This document shows positions 1 through 8,990 of a stretch of DNA of 64,000 bases, piece by piece. How positions within the stretch are numbered: the stretch's first letter is position 1; each line of letters begins with the position of its first letter. The stretch spans positions 1-64,000 of the forward strand of contig JAZBOL010000004.1 in NCBI GenBank assembly GCA_036351115.1, given 5' to 3'. Source of the stretch: Marinihelvus sp036351115 (lineage in GTDB: Bacteria > Pseudomonadota > Gammaproteobacteria > Xanthomonadales > SZUA-36). The translations under genes were made by a program, and so were the position numbers. Below the pieces are notes generated by a model. It saw only the letters and a program-made list of their open reading frames with translations, was not told the origin of the DNA and did not search any database.

Positions 1-599
1 ACGGACTTGCGCAGGGTCGGCTTGACCTCTTCCCGGGCCAGGATCAGGCCGGAGATCACGGTGACGCTGTCGAAGCTGTCGTCCTCGTAGTAGATGAAGC
101 GCAGGGCGCCATGCGCGCCCATGGACATGCCCATGACGTGGCAGTTTTCCGGGCAGGGCGCCGTGTTGTAGTCGGCCTGCACCGTGGGCAGGAGGTCCTG
201 CATGACCCAGTCCCGGTAGCGTCTCGAGCCGTCGTACCAGTTTTCCCAGAAGCCGAACTCGCCCTCGGGATTGACGATGACGACCCGGGGCAGGCGGCCG
301 GCGGCATGTTCGGCATCGAGGTAGGCGCCGACCTCGTACTGGTTGAAGGATTCATGGTCGCTGCCGCCGCCATGCAGCAGCACGACCAGGGGCAGCTGCT
401 CGTCTTTGCCCCAGCCCGGTGGCGTGTACACCGAGTAGCCCATGTCCTTGTCCATGGCGGGGCTGTACAGGCGCTGCACCGCGGCATCGGTGGCCCGGGC
501 CGGGAGGCTCGCCAGCAACGCGAACAGACCCAGCAGGGCGATCGCCACGGAAAGGGACACGAGCCGGCGCGTCTTTTGCGCCGAGGCCAGACCAAACAT
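1..599 (-). CDS. Secreted alpha/beta-hydrolase of the putative esterase family (partial)
   Basis: The reading frame starts at the ATG at 599-597 and runs off the left edge of the window, so the C-terminus is missing. About 199 residues are visible. An N-terminal positively charged and hydrophobic stretch (residues about 10-36, ending PARA) looks like a signal peptide, so the protein is probably periplasmic. HGGG at residues 76-79 fits the oxyanion-hole motif and GMSMG at 157-161 fits the nucleophile elbow, with Ser159 as the likely catalytic serine. This arrangement is typical of the esterase D / S-formylglutathione hydrolase-like family. The acid and histidine of the triad would lie in the missing part. 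The substrate cannot be deduced. Length and start are reasonable for the family. Confidence 0.8.
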   Translation of the reverse strand, partial: MFGLASAQKTRRLVSLSVAIALLGLFALLASLPARATDAAVQRLYSPAMDKDMGYSVYTPPGWGKDEQLPLVVLLHGGGSDHESFNQYEVGAYLDAEHAAGRLPRVVIVNPEGEFGFWENWYDGSRRYRDWVMQDLLPTVQADYNTAPCPENCHVMGMSMGAHGALRFIYYEDDSFDSVTVISGLILAREEVKPTLRKS

Positions 600-737
600 T
601 CGGAGTACCTGTCTTCGGGGGAGCGCCACACAGCGCGGCGCCCGAGGCGAGAGACTACGCCCGCGGCGGGAAAGAGGAAGTGAAGGGCCGCGCTGCGGGC
701 CGGCCGAGGCGCCGGCCCGGCTGGCGAACTGGCCGGC

Positions 738-1154
738 CTAGCGGGAGGCCTTCAGCAGCTCGTTGTTGATGTCACCGCGAAGGTTTTGCACCCAGCTGTT
801 GTAGTTGCGGTGGATCTTGTTCTTCTCGGCGTCGTACTTGAGGTTGTCGCTGTCCGCGTAGGTGATGGAGAAGGCCTCCGTGTCGTAGCGGATGTCGACC
901 TTGGCCATGTGATCGCGGATGTAAAGCGTGCACTGCATGTGCCCCGCTTCGACCAGGCTGGCCTGCCAGTTGCGGGTCGAGCAGCCGTCGATGATGGCGT
1001 CGCCAATGGCCTTCATGTCCAGGCCGGCGGGGATGGGTGCATTCTCTACGTTCTGAATGGTCCTGGTGCGCGCGTCGGCGTCGGACGGCAGCAGAAGTGC
1101 AAGCAGAAGTGCGAGCAAGGCGGCGGATGCTGGGATGCGGTTGATCAGATTCAC
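738..1154 (-). CDS. Small periplasmic protein of unknown function
   Basis: A 138-residue protein. Residues 1-28 form a clear Sec signal peptide (long Leu/Ala core ending DADA). The mature part has two cysteines (Cys58, Cys75) and a conserved-looking tail with an IH-N-YN-W-NL pattern around residues 115-125. I recognise that pattern from small uncharacterised exported proteins of proteobacteria, but no function is known to me. It lies downstream of nothing obvious and is divergent from the membrane protein at 1320. The esterase gene follows it on the same strand after about 140 bp. Confidence 0.75.
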   Translation of the reverse strand: MNLINRIPASAALLALLLALLLPSDADARTRTIQNVENAPIPAGLDMKAIGDAIIDGCSTRNWQASLVEAGHMQCTLYIRDHMAKVDIRYDTEAFSITYADSDNLKYDAEKNKIHRNYNSWVQNLRGDINNELLKASR

Positions 1155-1319
1155 GTGACTCCCCTGACTGTGCGGTGTGTGGATTCAAATCCGAAAGGCT
1201 GGATGTCCTTGAAAGTCTAGGTGACGACTGCCGGGCGTCAAGCTGACGTTGGAAAACGATGCTTGCTTGAATCGATAACATCAGCGACATAGGCTGTGAG
1301 ACGCCAGGAGGAACACGGC

Positions 1320-1691
1320 ATGTTCGAAAATACGCACTGGACTCTGATTCTCGCTTACTGGCTGGCCTGGGCGATCGGTCTCGGGCTGCTGCGACGCCGC
1401 TATGTCAGACACCTTCTGGCACAGTCGGTTGAGGTTCAGCGATTTGCTTTTGGCAAGGTTGGCCAAACCCTCGAAGGATTGGCCTTTGTCGCTTTCTTTG
1501 CTGTTTCCGTGGGACTGCTGGTTTTTCTCGTCGGTTACCCGCGCGTGAGTGAGACGCGCGAACTCGGCATGTTCGCCTGGCTGGTGTTCGGATACCTGGT
1601 CTACCTCTCCAGGGCCGGCGCACGCCAGCAATGGGCGATCGAGGACCTGCTGCGCACCACCGACGACCGTGAACCGGAGCAGGCATCCTGA
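1320..1691 (+). CDS. Small integral membrane protein, unknown function
   Basis: A 123-residue protein with about three hydrophobic segments (near residues 8-25, 52-72 and 82-97) and an acidic soluble tail. The ATG at 1320 is chosen because a strong AGGAGG ribosome-binding site lies 7-8 bases upstream; an upstream in-frame start at 1296 would bury that site. Its stop codon overlaps the proposed start of the next gene, a MAPEG protein, so the two are probably translated together. No family was recognised. Confidence 0.75.
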   Translation: MFENTHWTLILAYWLAWAIGLGLLRRRYVRHLLAQSVEVQRFAFGKVGQTLEGLAFVAFFAVSVGLLVFLVGYPRVSETRELGMFAWLVFGYLVYLSRAGARQQWAIEDLLRTTDDREPEQAS

Positions 1692-2086
1692 ACCTTCCCA
1701 CCGAACTGTTCGTACTGACCCTGGCGGCCCTGCTGCTGGTGGTGCAGTACGTGCTCATGGCGATCCCGGTCAATGTGCAGCTGGGGCCGCGCTACACCGG
1801 CGGCAACCGGGACGAACAGCGCCTGCCGGAGGGCGTGGCCGGGCGCCTGTACCGGGCGCTGAACAACCATTTCGAAAGCCTGATCCTGTTCACCATCGCC
1901 GCGCTGGTCGTCACGCTGGGCGACGCCAGTTCCGAATTTACCCGGACCTGCGCCTGGGTCTACCTCGGCGCCCGCGTGCTCTACGTGCCGGCCTATGCCT
2001 CGGGAGTCTTCCTGGTGCGCTCCCTGATCTGGACCGTGGGCTTTGGCGCCACGGTCGCCATGCTGGTTGCCGCGCTGCTGGGCTGA
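1688..2086 (+). CDS. MAPEG-family membrane protein (proposed CTG start)
   Basis: MAPEG proteins are small four-helix membrane proteins related to microsomal glutathione transferase and eicosanoid enzymes; bacterial members have few proven substrates. The motif order is right for this family: AIPVN-QLGPRYT, then NHFESLILF, then three hydrophobic helices. The first ATG or GTG in frame (GTG 1739) would cut off half of helix 1. Upstream, the frame stays open to a CTG at 1688 that overlaps the TGA of the previous gene (CTGA). A GGAG sits 8 bases before that CTG. The resulting N-terminus, LNLPTELFVLTLAALL, looks like a normal first helix, giving 132 residues. I therefore infer a CTG start with translational coupling; GTG 1739 is the conventional alternative. 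Confidence 0.75.
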   Translation: MNLPTELFVLTLAALLLVVQYVLMAIPVNVQLGPRYTGGNRDEQRLPEGVAGRLYRALNNHFESLILFTIAALVVTLGDASSEFTRTCAWVYLGARVLYVPAYASGVFLVRSLIWTVGFGATVAMLVAALLG

Positions 2087-2180
2087 GCGCTTCTTACCGC
2101 CACCACCGCCGGCGAGGCGCGGGCGAACCGCCTGCTATGCTTCCGGGAAGCCGACAGACACCGCGCCGGCGGAGAAGCCC

Positions 2181-3584
2181 ATGACCACCCAAACACCGAA
2201 GCCCCTGATCCGCGGTGAGAAAACCCGCGCCATGCTGGAGCGGGGCATCCCCCTGTTCCGCAACGGCCTGCGCTACCAGAAGGAGCTGGAACGCGCGGCG
2301 CAGCGCGGCTACCGGGGACCGAACCAGATCGTCATCAGCAAGGCGGAGGGCGATTTCATCTGGGACCTGGACGGCCGGCGCTACATCGACTTCCAGAATG
2401 GCTGGGCCACCAACCCCGTGGGCAATTGCCACCCGGAGGTGCTGGAAGCCGTGGAAGCAGCGAACCGCAGGTACGGATTTCACTACGACCACCCCCTGCG
2501 CTACGAACTGGCGGAGCGCCTGGCCACGATCATGCCGGGCCCCCTGCCCCGCTTCAGCTTCGAGGTCTCGGGCACGGAGGCCGCCGAAGCGGCCGCCCAC
2601 ACGGCCCTGTGCTACACGGGCCGGCGCTACCTGGTGACCTTCGCCGCCTCGTACCACGGCAACAGCATCGGCACGAAGCTGCTCAGTGGCCTCGACGGCG
2701 AAATGAACCGCAACCTCGAGGCCTGGACCGGCGGGGTCATCAAGGCGCCCTACCCCTTCAGCGACCACATCCCGGCGGACATGAGCCAGGACCAGTATGT
2801 GGATTTCTGCCTCTGGTACCTGGACAAGCACATCCCGCACGCCATCGCCGCCGAGGACAACATCGCTGCCATCATGGTTGAGCCGGGGCTGGCTGAGGGC
2901 GGCAACTGGATCCCCACGAAGCGCTTCATGCAGGGCCTGCGCGAGCTCTGCGACCGCAAGGACTGGCTGCTGATCGTGGACGAGGTGCTCACGGGCATGG
3001 GGCGCACAGGCAGGATGTGGGCCATCGAGCACTACGGCGTCGAACCGGACCTGCTCGTGGTGGGCAAGAACCTGTCCGGGGGCATCGCCCCCTGCGCGGG
3101 CATCGCGGGGCGGGACGAAATCCTGGGCGACAACCCCCACGCCGGCTCCGGTTCGACTTTCGCAGGCACGCCCGCAGGCTGTGCGGCGGGCCTGAAGACC
3201 CTGGACATCTTCGAACGCGACGGCGTCGTCGAACAAGCCGCCCACCTGGGCGAGGTCGCGGCCGAGATCATGGGCGACTGGGAACAGCGCTTTTCCATCG
3301 TGCGGCAGGTCCGGCTGAGCGGCCTGCTCATGGGCGTGAGCTTCCAGGCAGTGGAACCGGGGCACGAGGATTTCTGGGTGGCGAGGGAGATTCGCAGCCA
3401 ACTTCTGGACCGGGGCGTCTGGGCCATCAGCGACCGGGAGGAGAACATCCGCATGTACCCGGCGCTGAACATGGAGGAAGCCGTGCTGCGGGAGGGGCTC
3501 GCCGCCCTCGAGGACGCCATCGATCACGTCGAGCGGGACGGGCTGCAGATCGGCAACGCGCCCCGGCTACCCACGGGGGTCTGA
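2181..3584 (+). CDS. Class III PLP-dependent aminotransferase (glutamate-1-semialdehyde aminomutase-like)
   Basis: A 467-residue fold-type I enzyme. The class III signature is plain: a substrate and cofactor region with EVSGTEAAEAA, the LIVDEVLTG segment carrying the Asp that contacts the pyridine nitrogen, and GKNLSGG with the Schiff-base lysine. The family includes glutamate-1-semialdehyde aminomutase, omega-amino-acid transaminases and acetylornithine-type enzymes. The overall sequence resembles the GSA-aminomutase branch, but the window gives no heme-synthesis context, so the substrate is open. The ATG at 2181 has GGAG 7 bases upstream; a longer frame to 2043 would run through the MAPEG stop region. 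It converges on the AGCS symporter with only 10 bp between stops. Confidence 0.88.
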   Translation: MTTQTPKPLIRGEKTRAMLERGIPLFRNGLRYQKELERAAQRGYRGPNQIVISKAEGDFIWDLDGRRYIDFQNGWATNPVGNCHPEVLEAVEAANRRYGFHYDHPLRYELAERLATIMPGPLPRFSFEVSGTEAAEAAAHTALCYTGRRYLVTFAASYHGNSIGTKLLSGLDGEMNRNLEAWTGGVIKAPYPFSDHIPADMSQDQYVDFCLWYLDKHIPHAIAAEDNIAAIMVEPGLAEGGNWIPTKRFMQGLRELCDRKDWLLIVDEVLTGMGRTGRMWAIEHYGVEPDLLVVGKNLSGGIAPCAGIAGRDEILGDNPHAGSGSTFAGTPAGCAAGLKTLDIFERDGVVEQAAHLGEVAAEIMGDWEQRFSIVRQVRLSGLLMGVSFQAVEPGHEDFWVAREIRSQLLDRGVWAISDREENIRMYPALNMEEAVLREGLAALEDAIDHVERDGLQIGNAPRLPTGV

Positions 3585-3594
3585 CAGCCCGGGT

Positions 3595-5088
3595 TCAGTC
3601 GGCCCGATCGCGCTCCAGGCGGTCTTCCCAGAATTTTGCGTGCTTGATGCCCAGCGCCTTCGGGTCGAAGCGGTAGGTGCTCACGCCAGCCTTCTTCTGC
3701 GCCTCGTAGTCGCGCAGGGCCTTCATGGCCGGCCGCGCCGCGAAGGAGATCAGCAGGATGCCCAGAATGTTGAGCCAGGCCATGAGGCCCACGCCGATGT
3801 CGCCCAGGGCCCAGGCGGTGCCCGCGGCGCGCAGCGTCCCGTAAAAGGCGCTGGCGAGCAGGGCGATCTTGAGCATGAGCATGATGCCCGGGATGTGCAG
3901 CGTGCGCTTGATGTAGGCCACGTTGGTCTCGGCGATGTAGTAGTAGCTGAGCAGCGTGGTGAACGCGAAGAAGAACAGGGCCACGGCCACGAAGGGCTCG
4001 CCGATGCCGGTGAACACCTGGCTCACCGCCATCTGCGTGAAGGCCGGGCTGTTGGGGTCCACCGTCGCGGCCAGGGCGCCGCCGGATACCGCTCCCTCAA
4101 CGCCGGTCACGTGGTAGGCGCCGGTGATGAGAATCATGAACGCCGTGGCGGAACAGACGAACAGCGTGTCCACGTACACGGAGAACGCCTGCACCAGCCC
4201 CTGCTGCGCCGGGTGCTCCACCTCGGCGGCGGGGGCTGCGTGGGGCCCGGTGCCCTGCCCCGCCTCGTTGCTGTAGATGCCGCGCTTGACGCCCCAGCCG
4301 ATGACCGCGCCGAGGCCCGCCATGGGTGTGAACGCGTCGCCGACGATCTGCTGCACCACGCCCGGAATCGCCTCGAGGTTCATGCCGATGATGACGAGCG
4401 CGCTGAGAACGTAGAGGAGGGCCATGAGCGGCACCACCACCTGGGTGAAGTGGGCGATGCGCTTGACCCCGCCGAAGATGATGACGCCGAGGAAGAAGGT
4501 CACCACGGCAGCCATGACGACCTTGGCCGTGGCGAATTCACCGATCGGCGTGGCCACGGTTCCGCCCGTGCCGACCGCGAGATCCACCGCGTTGCCGATG
4601 GCGTTGGCCTGCACGCCGGGCAGTAGTACGCCGCAGGCGAACACGGTCAGCACCGCGAACACCCAGCCGTACCACTTCTGGCCCAGGGCCTTCTCGAAGT
4701 AGAAGGCCGGGCCGCCCCGGTACTGGCCGTCGTCGACTTCCTTGTAAATCTGGCCCAGGGTCGATTCGATGTAGGCGGTGGAAGCCCCCAGGAAAGCCAC
4801 CACCCACATCCAGAACACGGCGCCGGGGCCGCCGAAGCCGATGGCGGCGGCCACGCCGGCGATGTTCCCCGTGCCCACGCGCCCGCTCAGGGACACCGCC
4901 AGGGCCTGGAAGGAGGAAATGCCCTCGGGCGATTCCTTGCCCCGGAACAGCAGTCGCAGCATCTCGGGTATCTGCCGGACCTGCACGAAACGGGTCCAGA
5001 GGGAGAACAGCAGGCCGGCGCCGAGGCAGAGATAGACGAGCGCGCTGCTCCAGACGATGCCGTTGACGGCGTTGATGAAGTCGGTCAT
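3595..5088 (-). CDS. Sodium:alanine/glycine symporter, AGCS family
   Basis: A 497-residue polytopic inner-membrane protein with about 11-12 hydrophobic segments. The N-terminal third contains the family hallmark SGRVGTGNIAGVAAAI and GGPGAVFWMWV. The middle has the GVKRGIYSNEAGQGTGPHAAPAA block, also typical of AGCS transporters (DagA, AlsT). Members import alanine, glycine or serine with sodium. It converges with the class III aminotransferase. The two could both serve amino-acid use, but they lie on opposite strands, so this is only proximity. Confidence 0.93.
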   Translation of the reverse strand: MTDFINAVNGIVWSSALVYLCLGAGLLFSLWTRFVQVRQIPEMLRLLFRGKESPEGISSFQALAVSLSGRVGTGNIAGVAAAIGFGGPGAVFWMWVVAFLGASTAYIESTLGQIYKEVDDGQYRGGPAFYFEKALGQKWYGWVFAVLTVFACGVLLPGVQANAIGNAVDLAVGTGGTVATPIGEFATAKVVMAAVVTFFLGVIIFGGVKRIAHFTQVVVPLMALLYVLSALVIIGMNLEAIPGVVQQIVGDAFTPMAGLGAVIGWGVKRGIYSNEAGQGTGPHAAPAAEVEHPAQQGLVQAFSVYVDTLFVCSATAFMILITGAYHVTGVEGAVSGGALAATVDPNSPAFTQMAVSQVFTGIGEPFVAVALFFFAFTTLLSYYYIAETNVAYIKRTLHIPGIMLMLKIALLASAFYGTLRAAGTAWALGDIGVGLMAWLNILGILLISFAARPAMKALRDYEAQKKAGVSTYRFDPKALGIKHAKFWEDRLERDRAD

Positions 5089-5223
5089 GGGATCAGGGAA
5101 ACCCGGGGTGTGTGCTGGGAAGCCGCGTATTGTGCCAGAGGTCGGTCAAGACTGTCGCAGCGCGCTGCCACGCCTCGAAGCCGAAGCCGCCGGTCATTGG
5201 CGGCGGCGGCCGGCTTGACGTCT

Positions 5224-5682
5224 CTAGCGACGCACGCCGGCTTCGTAGCGGGCGATCCAGTCCCGGGGCGTCATCTTCGACGCCAGCTCGCCGATCAGCC
5301 CGTAGGGAATGTGTTTCGGGTTTTTCAGCCGGATACAACTCGCGCCCATGTCCAGTTTGGTGGGAACGCGGTCGGCATATTCGGCCTGGAACCAGGCCAG
5401 GAGCTCCGGATCCGTGTAGATGCCCATGTGGTACACGGCGTAGAAACGCTTCTGCGCCGCCAGGCTCATGAAGGGCAGGGGCAGCTTCGGATCGCAATGG
5501 TAGCCATCCGGGTAGATCGCATGGGGTACCACGTAGCCGAGCATGCCGTGGCTCATGACCTCTTCGAAACCTTCCGGCAGGTTGTCGAGCACGACCGAAC
5601 GCAGCTGTTCCATGACGGTGCGGCGGTCTTCCGGCAGTTCGGCGAGGTAGGCCTCGGGGGTCTCGGCGGTGGACTGGACCAT
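5224..5682 (-). CDS. DUF1801-domain protein
   Basis: A 152-residue cytosolic protein matching the DUF1801 family (related to the YdhG-like fold). Visible features are an N-terminal ETPEAYLAELPEDRR helix, then EVMSHGMLGYVVP and the ASCIRLKNP segment near residue 115. The family has no firm biochemical role. It lies 10 bp downstream of the small exported protein at 5693-6007 on the same strand, so they are probably one transcript. Confidence 0.82.
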   Translation of the reverse strand: MVQSTAETPEAYLAELPEDRRTVMEQLRSVVLDNLPEGFEEVMSHGMLGYVVPHAIYPDGYHCDPKLPLPFMSLAAQKRFYAVYHMGIYTDPELLAWFQAEYADRVPTKLDMGASCIRLKNPKHIPYGLIGELASKMTPRDWIARYEAGVRR

Positions 5683-5692
5683 GGGGCGCGAC

Positions 5693-6007
5693 TCAGTCGG
5701 GTGCGTGCTGCGAGCGCTGATGCTCGAAGGCCTTCACGCACTCGGGCAGATCCAGGTACAGGGGCGCCCGGTTGCCGGACTGGTTGCCGTAGTCGGCGTA
5801 AAAGCGTTCACAGGACTCGCGGTCCGGCCGCTGTTTCTTCTCGACGCACTCCTCGATGTAGCGCGCCCGCTCCGGGGCCAGCTTGGCCTCCCGGGCGGCT
5901 TCGCATTCGGCGTCGAGCCTCTGCTGCGCTTCCTCGAAGGACTCGGCGGCCAGCGCCACGGGGGCCCCGAGCAGGAACAGGCTGGCGGCAAACATCGGAA
6001 ATCGCAT
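5693..6007 (-). CDS. Small exported four-cysteine protein, unknown
   Basis: A 104-residue protein with a signal peptide (residues 1-20, cleavage after VALA). The mature part is highly charged and helical with four cysteines (35, 54, 66, 90), spaced as if for two disulfides in the periplasm. No family was recognised. A promoter-like pair lies 31-58 bp upstream, and the DUF1801 gene follows after 10 bp. Confidence 0.7.
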   Translation of the reverse strand: MRFPMFAASLFLLGAPVALAAESFEEAQQRLDAECEAAREAKLAPERARYIEECVEKKQRPDRESCERFYADYGNQSGNRAPLYLDLPECVKAFEHQRSQHAPD

Positions 6008-6037
6008 GGTGCTTCTCGCTGAACTTCGTCTCTTTCC

Positions 6038-6065
6038 AGTATAGCCGCGGTGCTCGAAGCGTCAG
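6038..6065 (-). promoter_or_regulatory. Candidate sigma-70 promoter for the 6007-5224 gene pair
   Basis: Read on the minus strand: CTGACG (-35), a 16-bp spacer, then TATACT (-10). It sits just upstream of the ATG at 6007 and would leave an untranslated leader of about 25 bases. This is inferred from motif match and position only. Confidence 0.5.
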
Positions 6066-6121
6066 CGGCGAAGCGGTTCACGACGCAGCATCCGCCCTGT
6101 CCGATCAGCGGCGGGATACGG

Positions 6122-7975
6122 TCATCGGTAGCCCTCGGCCTGCAGCAGGAACAGGTGGGCGTAGTGGCCGTCGAGGGCCATGAGTTCGTCGTGGGAGCCC
6201 CGTTCGATGATGCGTCCGTTCTCGATGACCACGATCTGGCTGGCCATGCGCACGGTGGAGAAGCGGTGCGAGATCAGGATGGCGATGCGCTTGTCCGTCA
6301 GGCGCCGAAAATGCTCGAAGATCTGCGCCTCGGCGCCGGCGTCCATGGCGGCCGTGGGTTCGTCCAGGACCAGGATGTCCGCCCCGGTGCGCATGAAGGC
6401 CCGGGACAGGGCGATCTTCTGCCACTGGCCGCCGGACAGCTCCTGCCCGTCCTTGAACCACTTGCCCAGCTGCGTGCCGAAGCCTTCCGGGAGGTCCTCG
6501 ACCAGCTGGTCCGCCATGCCCTTGACCGTGGCCTCGCGCCAGCGCGCCTCGTCCTCGAAGTGCTGGACATCGCCGACACCGACATTCTCGCCAAGCAGGA
6601 ACTGGTAGCGGGCAAAGTCCTGGAATATCACACCGATGCGGGCCCGCAGGGCATCCTCGTCCCAGGCCTGGAGATCGAGCCCGTCGAGGAGGACCCGACC
6701 CTCCGTGGGCGTGTAGAGGCGGGTGAGCAGCTTGATCAGCGTGGTCTTTCCGGAGCCGTTCTCCCCGACCAGCGCGAGCGACTCCCCCGGCCGGATGTGC
6801 AGGTCGATGTGCTGCAGCGCCGGCCGCCGGTTACCGGGATAGGTGAAGCTCACGTTCTCGAAGCGGATGCCGTCATTCGGGTCCGGTCCCTCGTGTTCAC
6901 TGCCCACGCGCACCGGATCCGGAGTTTCCAGGTATTCGTACAACGTCGACAGGTACAGGTTGTCCTCGTACATGCCGCTGATGGCGCTCAGGCTGGCGGA
7001 AACGGAGGACTGGCCCTGCCGGAACAGCATGACGTACATGGTCATCTGGCCCAGGGTGATGCGGCTGGCGACGGCCGCGACGGCCACCCAGGCGTAGGCG
7101 CCGTAGAGCGCCGCCGTGCCGAGCAGGCCCAGCAGGAAACCCCAGCCGTCGCGCCGGATCGCCAGCGCCCGATCCCGGCTGTAGAGGCGCCGGAAGATGT
7201 CCCGGTAGCGCTGCAGCAACAGGGGCCCGAGGCCAAACAGCTTCACTTCCTTGACGTTGTCTTCCCGGGCCAGGACGGTCTCGAGATAAATCTGCATGCG
7301 CGTGTCCGGCGAGCGCCAGCGGAACAGGGCGAAGGCGTCGTTGGAAAAGCGCGTTTCCGCCATGAAGGCCGGCAGCCCGGCCAGCACCAGCACCACCACG
7401 GCCCAGGGAGAGAACTGCACCAGCAGGACGCCGTAGCTGACCAGGGAGATCAGGTTCTGCGCCAGGCCGAAAAGCCGTGTCACCAGGGAGAGGGGCCGGC
7501 TCGAGGCCTCGCGCCGGGCCCGGGTCAGCTTGTCGTAGAACTCCGAGTCCTCGAACTGGGCCAGCTCGAGGCGAACCGCCTTCTCCAGGATCATCAGGTT
7601 CACCCGTTGCCCCAGCTGGGCGCGGAGCAGGGCCTGGCAGAGGGAAATGCCGCGCTGGGCGCCCGCCAGGGCCGCCACGATCGCCGCCTCCAGGCCCACC
7701 AGCCAGAAAATCTCCGCCATGTCCACGGTACCGGACTCGCTCGCCAGCGCCGTGGCCGCCACCACCGCGTCGATGATCAGCGCGCCCACCCAGGCCATGG
7801 CGGCCGGCAACAGGCCGGCGGCGACCGTGCAGATGGCCAGGGCGATGGTCAGGGGCCGGTTCGTGGACCAGACAAGGCCGAGGGCGCGGCCGCTGAAACG
7901 GAAGGCGCCGAAGAAATCGCCCCGTGGGTTGCGGGGCGGGCCGGTGTCTTCCCGGGTGTCGGACTTCGCCGTCAT
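6122..7975 (-). CDS. ABC transporter, fused permease and ATPase
   Basis: A 617-residue half-transporter. The N-terminal half (about residues 25-330) has roughly six hydrophobic segments. The C-terminal half is the ATP-binding domain, with Walker A (GENGSGKTT), a Q-loop (IFQDF), the signature LSGGQWQ, Walker B (ILVLDEPTAAMD) and an H-loop (ISHRF). Homodimers of this type are usually exporters of lipids, peptides or drugs. The W in the signature loop is seen in a distinct exporter subgroup, but the cargo is not deducible. It is followed on the same strand by nothing close. Confidence 0.9.
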   Translation of the reverse strand: MTAKSDTREDTGPPRNPRGDFFGAFRFSGRALGLVWSTNRPLTIALAICTVAAGLLPAAMAWVGALIIDAVVAATALASESGTVDMAEIFWLVGLEAAIVAALAGAQRGISLCQALLRAQLGQRVNLMILEKAVRLELAQFEDSEFYDKLTRARREASSRPLSLVTRLFGLAQNLISLVSYGVLLVQFSPWAVVVLVLAGLPAFMAETRFSNDAFALFRWRSPDTRMQIYLETVLAREDNVKEVKLFGLGPLLLQRYRDIFRRLYSRDRALAIRRDGWGFLLGLLGTAALYGAYAWVAVAAVASRITLGQMTMYVMLFRQGQSSVSASLSAISGMYEDNLYLSTLYEYLETPDPVRVGSEHEGPDPNDGIRFENVSFTYPGNRRPALQHIDLHIRPGESLALVGENGSGKTTLIKLLTRLYTPTEGRVLLDGLDLQAWDEDALRARIGVIFQDFARYQFLLGENVGVGDVQHFEDEARWREATVKGMADQLVEDLPEGFGTQLGKWFKDGQELSGGQWQKIALSRAFMRTGADILVLDEPTAAMDAGAEAQIFEHFRRLTDKRIAILISHRFSTVRMASQIVVIENGRIIERGSHDELMALDGHYAHLFLLQAEGYR

Positions 7976-8020
7976 GCCGCGATTCTAGCCGCTGGCGTCA
8001 TACGGCGGTGGACGACGCCG

Positions 8021-8389
8021 TCAGGGCTCGTCGTCGAGGTAGTTTTCCGGATCGAAGCGAGGGCTGCAGATCGCCAGGAACACCAGGTCCTCGGGGCCGG
8101 GGTTGTGGATGCGTTGGCGCGCCATGGCCGGAATCAGCACCAGATCCCCTGGGGAGACGTCCCGGGCCGGGCCCTCGTCGATCTCCACGACGCCACGACC
8201 CGACTGGACCAGGTAGCGCTCCACCGTGCCCCGGAGCCGATGCCAGCGCGTGGTGACACCCACCGGCACGCGGGCGCGGGCGATGGACACATCCGGGTCA
8301 GCGGGGTCGTTAAGCCACTCGAGTATGTGGCATCCCTCGTCGAAGTAATACTCGTCGTCTTCCCGGGCCGTGAAGATCTTCGCGGTCAT
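8021..8389 (-). CDS. Cupin-domain protein
   Basis: A 122-residue single-domain cupin. RWHRLRGTVERYLVQSGRG is cupin motif 1 (residues 48-66) and PGDLVLIPAMARQRIHNPG is motif 2 (80-98). These give the usual metal-binding histidines and glutamate (H50, E57, H95). Single cupins act as small metalloenzymes or sensors; the role here is unknown. The ATG at 8389 is used; it starts 10 bp after the stop of the upstream Cys-rich gene, so the two are probably co-transcribed. Confidence 0.82.
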   Translation of the reverse strand: MTAKIFTAREDDEYYFDEGCHILEWLNDPADPDVSIARARVPVGVTTRWHRLRGTVERYLVQSGRGVVEIDEGPARDVSPGDLVLIPAMARQRIHNPGPEDLVFLAICSPRFDPENYLDDEP

Positions 8390-8399
8390 GCGTACTCGA

Positions 8400-8990
8400 T
8401 CATTGCTGCAGGGTTTCCCGCAGCTCCTGGCACCGGGGCAGGAAGCAGAACTGGTCACTGGTCGCCATGCACCCCGCCTGGACACCCTCGGTGATGGACG
8501 CGCAGTAGCGGCGCAGGGCGGGAGAGCCCAACGGATCCTCCAGCTCGAGGAGAAACCGTTCCTGCTCCAGCGCGGCCTGGAAAGGCTCCCGGCAGACCGG
8601 CAGAAACTGCTGCAGGGCCGCACCACCGGCCTGGGCGCCGAGGCAGCCCGTGGGCCGGGAGCGGGAGGCCGGAAGCTCCGGCATGTCCACGACATTGATC
8701 CGGTTGTCGAGATCCGCGTCTTCGCAGCGCGTGGCGTTGGTGTAATACACCTGGCCGTCAGCCGCCGTGCAGGTCAGGATCGTGTCGGTTCGGCCGGTCG
8801 CGCGCCTGGCCGGGGTCTCGGCGGCCGGGGTCATTCCTCTCGCCTGCGACGGGGCAGGGCGCTCGACGGCAGACGGCGGGGCGTCAGGGGCCGTGCCGGA
8901 AGTTCCCGGAGGCCGCAGCTCCTGCAGCAGGAAGTATCCGATGCCCGCGATCGCCGCGACGGCAATTAATATACCGAACAGCTGCTTCAT
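8400..8990 (-). CDS. Membrane-anchored cysteine-rich protein (DUF4124-like segment)
   Basis: A 196-residue protein. Residues 4-22 form one transmembrane anchor, followed by a Pro/Ala/Arg-rich linker to about residue 65. After this comes a segment TCTAADGQVYYTN, which resembles the short beta motif of DUF4124 proteins. The rest is helical with many cysteines, suggesting disulfides outside the cytoplasm. The start codon overlaps the stop of the GcvR-like gene (ATGA), so the two are translationally coupled. Function is unknown. Confidence 0.72.
   Translation of the reverse strand: MKQLFGILIAVAAIAGIGYFLLQELRPPGTSGTAPDAPPSAVERPAPSQARGMTPAAETPARRATGRTDTILTCTAADGQVYYTNATRCEDADLDNRINVVDMPELPASRSRPTGCLGAQAGGAALQQFLPVCREPFQAALEQERFLLELEDPLGSPALRRYCASITEGVQAGCMATSDQFCFLPRCQELRETLQQ

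Noticed and set aside
6050..8494. 814-codon open frame opposite the ABC transporter
   Set aside because: It spans several minus-strand genes and their gaps, has no motif, and mirrors ABC-transporter codons.
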